Shown one piece after another: positions 24,020 through 31,159 of a stretch of DNA of 41,376 bases. The position numbers and the translations under genes were made by a program. Origin of the DNA: Flavobacteriia bacterium. GTDB taxonomy: Bacteria; Bacteroidota; Bacteroidia; Flavobacteriales_D; Crocinitomicaceae. The stretch is taken from assembly GCA_947462925.1 (NCBI GenBank), contig CANHQP010000029.1, positions 1 through 41,376 of the forward strand, in the 5' to 3' direction. Numbering within the stretch: position 1 is the stretch's first letter; each line of letters starts with the position of its first letter. The notes under the pieces were generated by a model that did not search any database, had not been told where the DNA came from, and worked only from the letters and a program-made list of their open reading frames with translations.

Positions 24020-26089
24020 CTAAAAACTCATCCTCAACTGAACCGTAATATCTTGTTTTCTATTACCAGAAATTTCCTCGCTTCCAGAGCTTAAACTATT
24101 TCGATTTGAATAAATGAATGAACCATAGCGTACCCACAAATCAAATTTTCGTAGAAAAGAATATCGTACCATTACATAAGCGCGACTTCCTTGATAGTAG
24201 TATGCGGGAACGGAGAAAACATACAAAGCATTTGTTTCAAAAGTATAAAGTCTTGTGTCGTATGAATCAGTATCAAAAAATGCATAGCGAAGCGCGATGT
24301 CGAAAGGCATACTTTTCGGTTTGATCAAAACATCTTGCGAAATCATCATTCCAGTTTCTGGCGTATTGCTCTGACGATTGATCGTCACATATTCAATTCT
24401 GCTTTTCAATTGTATTCCTTCTGTAACTTGGTATGAAAAATTCAATCGGTAATTGCGCTGATAAACGTCTTCAATTTCGGTGACAGTGCCATCCGAATCT
24501 CTGCTGTTTTTTTGTCTCAATTGTTGTCTGAATCGCCCATAAACTTCCATTTGTTTGTTTGGTTTATAAGTTGGTTGAAACAAAAATTCATGACCAGAAG
24601 ACGGCGCGTCCACTTGGTATTTTAACCACGGTTGTTGGAATAAATCCATGTATGTATTGATAGCCCAAGCACTACCCATACGCACTTTCATACCAACATA
24701 CAAACCAGATTCGTTTTGTGTATTGCTTCCTTCAGAAAAACCTGTATTGTAGAAAGTTTGGTATCCTCTCGCATAATTACGGTATAAAATACTTAATGAA
24801 GCTTTTGAATCAAGCGCAAAAATCAATCCTTGCAACAAGGCAGTTTGTCCAGAATATCCTGAACGAGAAGCTTCTCCGAATAAATTCACATTTCTCCAAA
24901 CATAACTGTAATCAGCACTGATACTTGTATTTGCTTTTCCCCTGAAATCGAATTGATTGTAGAGTTGCATGTCTTTCGTGTAATCTTTGTTATATCCTTG
25001 ATAAACACCAGCAAGACCCAATGTTAAATTTCGTTTAGCATATCGTAAATTTCCACCACCAATGGTTTCGATCAAATTGTTTTTCTTTGCAATTTCAGTT
25101 GTTGTTCTATGAAATCCGGAAACATTGATACTTGAAACAAATTCTAAATCGTCGAACAATGAATCAGCAGTAACAGATGCATCAACTGCCTTGTAAGAAC
25201 CAAAAAGTGTCAAAGCAAAATTTTTGTAACCCAAATCTACTGCCGCACCGCGCATAAATCTGTTTTCATCTACGGAAGTATAAGGTTTCAAAGCTTGTGC
25301 ATTTTTCTTAATATTGGTTACATCAGCCGTTTTTCCAAATGCGTAACCAGACCAAAAGTTCAAGCCTTGTCCAATTTGAATTTGATAATCTCCCAATGCA
25401 ACGCTTTTTAAATATTTTCCGCCCTTGTAATAAGCATGTGCGGAATAGAAATCAAATCCATTTTTTTGAGTTCCTCGAAAGAATTCTTCGCCTGGATCTT
25501 TTTCGGCGGTAATTCCAACACTTAAATTTGTTCTGTAGCTATAGCGCAAGCGAGTATAATAGCGATCGGCATTGCCATAGTAATATTTATTGCTTAGAAG
25601 TTTCACAGAATCCGGCACTTTTTCATAGCCACTTTTTGGTTCTGGAACTGTTTGATAGCGAAGAAAAACATCAAATTTTCCAAATTTCAATGCTTCCTTC
25701 AATGAAACATGAAGTTGGTCTAATTTGTCATCAACCTGAACAAATGGTCGCACCAGTTGAATGGTTTGTAAATCCCAATATTTAAGCGATTGAAGTTCAT
25801 AGATGCTGATTAATTTTCCAGTTTGCTTGATGTGCAATAACAAATCATTGATTTGAATGTCGGTCAATAATTCCAAACTTTTCAATTCCTCTGCAGTAGC
25901 GTTGTTGAGATTCAATGGTCGATCAAAATAGTAGTTCAACTGTTCAATGACATTGGTCAGATCAATTTCTTCTGATTCAAGTTGTTCTGAAATAAATTCG
26001 ATGCGTTGTTGAATCAATTCCGAACGACTTTGACCCATCGAGAAGAAAGGTACAAAAAGCAAAAGAAACCAAAAATATTGCTTATTCAT
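24020..26089 (-). CDS. Large secreted protein with N-terminal ComEA-like helix-hairpin-helix and beta-barrel-like C-terminal region
   Basis: A 689-residue protein with a signal peptide (MNKQYFWFLLLFVPFFSMGQ). Residues about 59-117 (LNLNNATAEELKSLELL...LQSLKYWDLQTIQLVRPF) resemble the paired HhH motifs of ComEA, though the glycine hairpins are degenerate. From about residue 130 to the end, short amphipathic beta strands with aromatic girdles (YYYGNADRYYTRLRYSYRTN, DITVQLRMSF) suggest an outer-membrane barrel, ending in Phe as such proteins do. The ATG at 26089 is chosen because it begins the signal peptide and overlaps the upstream PorV-like gene by 8 bp (ATGAATAA). Function unknown; coupling to a barrel protein suggests an envelope complex. 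Confidence 0.72.
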   Translation of the reverse strand: MNKQYFWFLLLFVPFFSMGQSRSELIQQRIEFISEQLESEEIDLTNVIEQLNYYFDRPLNLNNATAEELKSLELLTDIQINDLLLHIKQTGKLISIYELQSLKYWDLQTIQLVRPFVQVDDKLDQLHVSLKEALKFGKFDVFLRYQTVPEPKSGYEKVPDSVKLLSNKYYYGNADRYYTRLRYSYRTNLSVGITAEKDPGEEFFRGTQKNGFDFYSAHAYYKGGKYLKSVALGDYQIQIGQGLNFWSGYAFGKTADVTNIKKNAQALKPYTSVDENRFMRGAAVDLGYKNFALTLFGSYKAVDASVTADSLFDDLEFVSSINVSGFHRTTTEIAKKNNLIETIGGGNLRYAKRNLTLGLAGVYQGYNKDYTKDMQLYNQFDFRGKANTSISADYSYVWRNVNLFGEASRSGYSGQTALLQGLIFALDSKASLSILYRNYARGYQTFYNTGFSEGSNTQNESGLYVGMKVRMGSAWAINTYMDLFQQPWLKYQVDAPSSGHEFLFQPTYKPNKQMEVYGRFRQQLRQKNSRDSDGTVTEIEDVYQRNYRLNFSYQVTEGIQLKSRIEYVTINRQSNTPETGMMISQDVLIKPKSMPFDIALRYAFFDTDSYDTRLYTFETNALYVFSVPAYYYQGSRAYVMVRYSFLRKFDLWVRYGSFIYSNRNSLSSGSEEISGNRKQDITVQLRMSF

Positions 26090-26909
26090 GCACTTTGGAT
26101 TTGAAATCATAAGTCAATCCAAAATGAGGCGACCAACCCAAATGTTGTTGCCAAGCTGATCCCATGTCCAACTTAATGTTATTCTTAAACCAGTATCCAA
26201 AGCCAAATGTCAATTCCATAGGATTCGAAGCGGCTCCAATTCTCATGTAAAATCTATCCAAAAGTTCGTATTCCAAACCAGCTTTGGCTCTCAAGGGAGA
26301 TTCAATTTCTTTTTCAGCTTCAGCCAAAAGCATTACTTTATTTGAAAGTTGATAATGGATTCCTAAACGCATGTAAGTTGAAAAACGATCATCTTGAAAT
26401 TCTGAAAGTTTGGCTCTTCCAAAATTGAGAATACTGAAGCCGACCGAAATTTTCTCATTGATTTTTGCCAAAACCCCTGCCTCAGCGGTAACACTGTTTT
26501 TGGATCCATAATTTTCAATGCGCAAACCTTGGTAATTCAATTGCACACCCGCTGATAATTTTTCACCTAATTTCATGCTGTAACCAAAACCTATTCTGGT
26601 TGTGCGGTAAACTTTATAACCATATGATTGTGCGCCAGCAGAAAGTACACCAACTTTCAATGGAATTGCCACGACAAATGCTTGAGTTTGCAATTCTTTC
26701 AAAAGGTAACGATTTTCATAACTCAACCCTGCAGAAGTTTGTTTCAAATTGGCCAAAGCTCCAGGATTATGGTGAAAACTCCAAACATCACTAACAGCAA
26801 CCGTACTATTTGCCATGGACATTGAACGAGCACCTACAGGTTGCCAACCTTGCGCATTCCAAGATTGGTAAATGATTAGCATGATTGCAATTAAGCAGAT
26901 TTTTGTCAT
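26082..26909 (-). CDS. PorV/PorQ-like outer-membrane beta-barrel protein
   Basis: A 275-residue protein with a signal peptide (about 1-19). The start WQPVGARSMSMANSTVAVSDVWSFHHNPGALA follows the conserved opening of PorV/FadL-type barrels (G-x-R-x-x-x-M-G/A...NPxxL). The rest is alternating strands (VGVLSAGAQSYGYKVYRTTR, KLSAGVQLNYQGLRIENYG) up to YDFKSKVHE. It is shorter than PorV itself. PorV-like proteins sit in the outer membrane and, in type IX secretion, carry substrates. Here it precedes and overlaps the large HHH protein gene, so the two probably form one complex. It is not itself a core T9SS gene as far as visible. Confidence 0.75.
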   Translation of the reverse strand: MTKICLIAIMLIIYQSWNAQGWQPVGARSMSMANSTVAVSDVWSFHHNPGALANLKQTSAGLSYENRYLLKELQTQAFVVAIPLKVGVLSAGAQSYGYKVYRTTRIGFGYSMKLGEKLSAGVQLNYQGLRIENYGSKNSVTAEAGVLAKINEKISVGFSILNFGRAKLSEFQDDRFSTYMRLGIHYQLSNKVMLLAEAEKEIESPLRAKAGLEYELLDRFYMRIGAASNPMELTFGFGYWFKNNIKLDMGSAWQQHLGWSPHFGLTYDFKSKVHE

Positions 26910-27064
26910 GCAGTAAAAATAATAATATTTCTTTTCAAAAGTTAAGGACTGTTAAAATTATTCCAATAAAGTTTTGTTAAGTCTTTTTTGACAAAACATG
27001 AAGTGTAAATTATTGGTTTTTTGTAATTTTACTTCATTCAAAACAATTTATAAAATTTACAATC

Positions 27065-27733
27065 ATGTCAGAAAATCACAAACTTAAAATTGAAATTTGG
27101 TCAGATGTTATGTGTCCATTTTGCTACATTGGCAAAAGAAAAATCGAAAAAGCATTGGATGAGTTTCCACACAAAGAAAAAATCGAAATTGAGTGGAAAA
27201 GTTTTCAACTAGATCCAACAACGAAATCTCAACCTGGGAAATCAACTTACGATTATTTGGCTGAAAAATATGGTCGCGATAGACAATGGTCAATTGAAAT
27301 GCATGCAAATGTTACTGATCAAGCAAAAACGGAAGGTTTAGAATATAATTTCGATAAAGCGATTATTGCCAATTCATTTGATGCACACAGATTGTCGCAT
27401 TTAGCCAAAAAATATGGAAAAGGAAATGAATTAGAAGAGTTGATTTTCAAAGCTTATTTTACTGAGGGAAAAGATGTTTCTGAAATTGAAACCTTGGTTG
27501 AATTAGGAAAAAATGTGGGATTAGATGAAACCGAAATCCGAACGATGTTGGCTTCCAATTTGTTTAAAGATGCAGTTCAAAATGACATCATTGAAGCCCA
27601 ACAAATAGGAGTGAGAGGTGTCCCATTTTTTGTTTTGGATCGAAAGTATGCTATTTCAGGCGCACAACCAAAAGAGGTTTTTACTGAAACGCTTGAGAAA
27701 GCGTGGGAAGGTTGGATTGGACAAAGGAACTAA
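27065..27733 (+). CDS. DsbA family oxidoreductase (FrnE-like)
   Basis: A 222-residue cytoplasmic thioredoxin-fold protein. The active site CPFC (C17/C20 in SDVMCPFCYIGKRK) and the cis-Pro loop GVRGVPFFVLDRKYAISGAQ are present, with the helical insertion of the DsbA/FrnE family between them. It has no signal peptide, so it is a cytoplasmic disulfide oxidoreductase or isomerase. FrnE-type proteins are linked to oxidative stress. A weak -7-like element TAATTTTA is at 27024-27031. It lies 93 bp before a persulfide dioxygenase gene, also thiol-related. Confidence 0.88.
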   Translation: MSENHKLKIEIWSDVMCPFCYIGKRKIEKALDEFPHKEKIEIEWKSFQLDPTTKSQPGKSTYDYLAEKYGRDRQWSIEMHANVTDQAKTEGLEYNFDKAIIANSFDAHRLSHLAKKYGKGNELEELIFKAYFTEGKDVSEIETLVELGKNVGLDETEIRTMLASNLFKDAVQNDIIEAQQIGVRGVPFFVLDRKYAISGAQPKEVFTETLEKAWEGWIGQRN

Positions 27734-27795
27734 GGATTTTTCACAATAATTTTAAAATGTGACCTTTGTAACAAACTGTTGAAAAACAAATATTG

Positions 27796-27803
27796 TATCT
27801 TTG
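27796..27803 (+). promoter_or_regulatory. -7 element of the persulfide dioxygenase-rhodanese gene
   Basis: TATCTTTG is an exact TAnnTTTG match, 23 nt before the ATG. The nearest TTTG (27765-27768) is 27 bp upstream, longer than typical. Confidence 0.6.
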
Positions 27804-27826
27804 AATACAAATAATCAAAATTTACG

Positions 27827-29239
27827 ATGAGAATAGAACAAATTTATACGGGGTGTTTAGCGCAAGGAGCTTATTATATTGTTAGTAATGGCGAAGTTGC
27901 CATCATTGATCCGCTGAGAGAAGTAGAAGCTTATATCCAAAAAGCAAATGCAGACAATGCCAAAATCAAATACATTTTTGAAACGCATTTTCACGCTGAT
28001 TTCGTAAGTGGACATGTGACACTTTCTGAAAAAACAGGAGCAGAGATTGTTTACGGACCAACTGCTAATACAGATTTTAAAGCAACAATCGCTACCGATG
28101 GACAAGTTTTTCAATTGGGAAATGTCCAAATCAAAGTTTTACACACACCAGGGCACACGATGGAAAGTTCAACTTTCCTATTAATCGATGAAAATGGTAA
28201 AGACCATTGTATTTTCAGTGGCGATACTTTGTTTTTAGGAGATGTAGGTCGTCCTGATTTGGCGCAAAAAGCGGCTGAAATTACCCAAGAACAATTGGCA
28301 GAGACTTTATATGATAGTTTGAGAACAAAAATCATGACTTTGGCAGACGATGTGATCGTTTATCCTGGTCACGGTGCGGGCTCAGCTTGTGGGAAAAATA
28401 TGTCGAAAGAAACTGTTGGAACCATCGGTGAACAAAAGCAGATTAATTATGCATTGCGTGCTGATATGACCAAAGCTGAATTTGTTGAAGAAGTGACAGA
28501 TGGTTTGGTTGCACCTCCAGCTTATTTTCCTTTGAATGTAATGATGAATAAAAATGGCTATGAAAGCATTGATGATGTGATCAAAAGAGGAACATTGGCT
28601 TTGAGTCCAACGGAATTTGAGGTTGCTGCGAATGAAACGGATGCTATGATTTTAGACGTTCGCAATGAAAAAGATTTTGTAAAAGGACACATTCCAAATT
28701 CAATCTTCATTGGAATTGATGGTGGATTTGCTCCGTGGGTTGGCGCATTGATCAAAGATGTCAAACAAGAGATATTATTGGTCGCTCCTGAGGGACGTGA
28801 AGAAGAGGTAATCACAAGATTGGCGCGCGTTGGTTTTGACCACACCATCGGATTTTTGAAAGGAAGTTTTGACGCATGGAAAAATGCGGGAAAAGAGATT
28901 GCTACAATCGAATCAATTTCTGCTGAAGAATTCAAGGTTAATGTCGCAGTGGATCAGCATCCAATTTTTGATGTAAGAAAAAGCAATGAATTTAACGCTG
29001 AGCATTTGAATGATGGTAAAAATACGCCACTTGATTTCTTAAATGATCATTTAGCAGAATTTCCAAAGGATGAAACTTTTTACGTACATTGTGCTGGTGG
29101 ATACCGTTCTGTGATTGCTGCTTCAATTTTGAAAAGCCGTGGAATTCATAATTTGATTGATGTTGCTGGAGGATTTGGCGCAATTAAGAAAACAGGTATG
29201 CAAACAACCAATTTTGTTTGTCCTTCCACATTGAAATAA
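27827..29239 (+). CDS. Persulfide dioxygenase-rhodanese fusion (CstB-like)
   Basis: A 470-residue three-domain protein. Residues 1 to about 240 form a metallo-beta-lactamase fold of the ETHE1 type: ETHFHADFVSGH (H54, H56, D58, H63) and GDTLFLGDVGRPDL. This iron enzyme oxidises low-molecular-weight persulfides to sulfite. Residues about 260-360 are a rhodanese-like domain lacking the catalytic cysteine (LLVAPEGREEE at that place). The C-terminal rhodanese has C422 in YVHCAGGYRS, so it can transfer persulfide sulfur to sulfite to give thiosulfate. The order MBL, dead rhodanese, active rhodanese matches staphylococcal CstB. It should detoxify sulfide/persulfide. Confidence 0.9.
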   Translation: MRIEQIYTGCLAQGAYYIVSNGEVAIIDPLREVEAYIQKANADNAKIKYIFETHFHADFVSGHVTLSEKTGAEIVYGPTANTDFKATIATDGQVFQLGNVQIKVLHTPGHTMESSTFLLIDENGKDHCIFSGDTLFLGDVGRPDLAQKAAEITQEQLAETLYDSLRTKIMTLADDVIVYPGHGAGSACGKNMSKETVGTIGEQKQINYALRADMTKAEFVEEVTDGLVAPPAYFPLNVMMNKNGYESIDDVIKRGTLALSPTEFEVAANETDAMILDVRNEKDFVKGHIPNSIFIGIDGGFAPWVGALIKDVKQEILLVAPEGREEEVITRLARVGFDHTIGFLKGSFDAWKNAGKEIATIESISAEEFKVNVAVDQHPIFDVRKSNEFNAEHLNDGKNTPLDFLNDHLAEFPKDETFYVHCAGGYRSVIAASILKSRGIHNLIDVAGGFGAIKKTGMQTTNFVCPSTLK

Positions 29240-29256
29240 GAAAACAAAATTCTATG

Positions 29257-29288
29257 AAACGGTCGGAATTTATTTTGACCGTTTTTTT
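29257..29288 (+). terminator. Rho-independent terminator after the persulfide dioxygenase gene
   Basis: Stem AAACGGTC (29257-29264) and GACCGTTT (29277-29284), loop 12 nt, then a T-run. Confidence 0.85.
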
Positions 29289-29308
29289 ATACTTTAAAAT
29301 CCAGTAAC

Positions 29309-30340
29309 ATGTCATTAATTAGTCGTTTAAATAAACAAAAAGTCATTTTATTGCTTGGATTGCATTTTAATTTAGCAGCTCAAGTGGATTATAAAAAAGA
29401 CGTTTTGGGAGATGCGTTTGAGCAAGCGACAATCCAACAACCTGATGATTATGAGGGAAAAGTGACATGTACTTTGGTGAAAAGAAAAGATGTACAATCT
29501 AAAATTGGTGTTTTGTACATTCATGGTTTTAGTGATTATTTTTTCCAAGCTGAGATGGCAGACAAATTCGCGAAACAAGGATTTGCATTTTATGCCTTAG
29601 ATTTAAGGAAATACGGTCGTTCACATCTAGAAAATCAGAAAATTTGTAACGTTAGAAATTTGAATGAATATTTTGCGGATATCGATACTGCACTGAGTAT
29701 TATGCACCACGAAGGTGTTGACAAAATTCTCCTTTCAGGTCATTCAACTGGTGGTTTGATTGTAACCCTTTATGCAAATCAACGCATTGGGAAAGAACTG
29801 TTTGATGCCGTTTATTTAAACAGTCCTTTTTACGACATGAATCTCAATCCAATTTTGAAGAAGGTGGTTTTGCCTTTGGTGGTAAAAAAAGGTGCAAAAA
29901 AACCAGAAAAGTTGATGAAAGGCGGACTTTCTCCTTGGTATGGAATGAGTATATATTACAAAGACAAAGGAGAATGGCAGTATAATCTGGCTTGGAAACC
30001 TCACAATGCTCCCGCAGTTAATTATGGATGGTTGAAAGCAATTTACGATGGACAAAAGCAAATCCATCGCGGCTTAAAAATGTCAAAACCAACTTTGGTC
30101 ATGCATTCAAATAATTCAGTTTATACCAATAAATGGACAGATGAAATGCTTTCTGGTGACGCTGTATTAAATGTCAAACACATTGAAAGATATGCATCAA
30201 AATTAGAAGGAAATGTAATGGTTCAGTCTATTCAAAATGGCATGCATGATTTAATTCTATCCAAAAAAGCAGTTCGTGATTCAGTTTACGAGCAACTATT
30301 TAAATGGCTGATAGAAAATCTAGAACGCGGAAACGGCTAG
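29309..30340 (+). CDS. Alpha/beta hydrolase (serine aminopeptidase S33 / monoacylglycerol-lipase-like)
   Basis: A 343-residue protein. GVLYIHGFSDYFFQAEMADKFA is the oxyanion region and LLSGHSTGGLIVTLYA carries nucleophile S146. A late NGMHDLILS gives the histidine. The fold and GHSTGG motif fit the monoacylglycerol-lipase/S33 group; the substrate is unknown. An N-terminal hydrophobic stretch (about 12-25) could be a weak signal peptide. It begins just after a terminator and ends before an AT-rich inverted repeat, so it is probably a single-gene unit. Confidence 0.82.
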   Translation: MSLISRLNKQKVILLLGLHFNLAAQVDYKKDVLGDAFEQATIQQPDDYEGKVTCTLVKRKDVQSKIGVLYIHGFSDYFFQAEMADKFAKQGFAFYALDLRKYGRSHLENQKICNVRNLNEYFADIDTALSIMHHEGVDKILLSGHSTGGLIVTLYANQRIGKELFDAVYLNSPFYDMNLNPILKKVVLPLVVKKGAKKPEKLMKGGLSPWYGMSIYYKDKGEWQYNLAWKPHNAPAVNYGWLKAIYDGQKQIHRGLKMSKPTLVMHSNNSVYTNKWTDEMLSGDAVLNVKHIERYASKLEGNVMVQSIQNGMHDLILSKKAVRDSVYEQLFKWLIENLERGNG

Positions 30341-30342
30341 TA

Positions 30343-30380
30343 ATTAATTTGTTAAAATTAAGAATAGCTAACAAATTAAT
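30343..30380. terminator. Bidirectional hairpin between convergent genes
   Basis: Perfect 12-bp inverted repeat ATTAATTTGTTA (30343-30354) and TAACAAATTAAT (30369-30380) with a 14-nt loop, placed between the hydrolase stop and the trmH-like stop. It has no G+C-rich core and no long T-run, so its strength as a terminator is uncertain. Confidence 0.5.
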
Positions 30381-30393
30381 AATTATCTCATAT

Positions 30394-31122
30394 TCAAGAC
30401 TTTCTAAAAAATTCTGAAAGCAGGATTGCTCCTGCGGTTGATACATTGAGAGATTCAGCTTCTCCAAAGCGAGGAATTGAAATAGGGAAATCAATCAAGG
30501 TTTGAATTTTTTCAGAAATTCCTTTTCCTTCGTTGCCCAAAACTAAAATTCCATTTGGATTTAATGATTTTGAATATATATTTTCTCCTTCCAAAAGAGC
30601 ACCAAAAATGGGGAGTTCGAGTGCTTCAAAAGTTTCAGCTAAATTTACATATTCAACTTCAATTCGGAAAATAGCTCCCATAGTCGCTTGCACAACTTTT
30701 GGATTAAAGCAATCTACTGTTTCTTTTGAACAAAGAATTTTTGCCACTCCAAACCAATCAGCAAGCCGCATAATGGTCCCTAAATTACCTGGGTCTTGAA
30801 CACCATCTAATGCGATGTAGAAAGGAAGTTTACCGCTTGTATTTGGCCATTTTCTAAAAACAGCAAGTGCTTTATTAGGAGTTTGAAGGTTTGAAATTTG
30901 CTTCAGCTCTTTTTCTGAAATCAGGTTTGTTTTTCGCTCGTCAATGTTGCTTGCATTGATTGAAAAATCTATAGTATGATACAAATCAACAAGATATTCG
31001 CTTTTCCAATGCAAAGATTCTTGAACCATTTTTTCTCCTTCAACTACAAAAAGATTCAACTCATCCCTGAATTTCTTTTGTTGCAATGATTTGATTAACT
31101 TAATATTGGAATTAGAAATCAT
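30394..31122 (-). CDS. SpoU/TrmH family RNA 2'-O-ribose methyltransferase
   Basis: A 242-residue protein. An N-terminal substrate-binding domain (IKSLQQKKFRDELNLFVVEGEKMV) is followed by the SPOUT knot: ALDGVQDPGNLGTIMRLADWFG (motif 1), VLGNEGKGIS (motif 2) and IPRFGEAESLNVSTAGAILLSEF (motif 3). It should methylate the 2'-hydroxyl of a nucleotide in rRNA or tRNA; the exact site is unknown. It is divergent from tamL with 37 bp between the starts. Confidence 0.9.
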   Translation of the reverse strand: MISNSNIKLIKSLQQKKFRDELNLFVVEGEKMVQESLHWKSEYLVDLYHTIDFSINASNIDERKTNLISEKELKQISNLQTPNKALAVFRKWPNTSGKLPFYIALDGVQDPGNLGTIMRLADWFGVAKILCSKETVDCFNPKVVQATMGAIFRIEVEYVNLAETFEALELPIFGALLEGENIYSKSLNPNGILVLGNEGKGISEKIQTLIDFPISIPRFGEAESLNVSTAGAILLSEFFRKS

Positions 31123-31140
31123 TTAAAGCTTCGTTTTTAC

Positions 31141-31148
31141 TATTTTTG
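31141..31148 (+). promoter_or_regulatory. -7 element of tamL
   Basis: TATTTTTG is an exact TAnnTTTG match 11 nt before the tamL ATG. The expected -33 position falls on the divergent methyltransferase start codon. Confidence 0.55.
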
Positions 31149-31159
31149 TTATTCAATTA

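Noticed and set aside
27827-29239. Beta-lactamase
   Set aside because: The MBL fold has ETHE1-type motifs and is fused to rhodanese domains.
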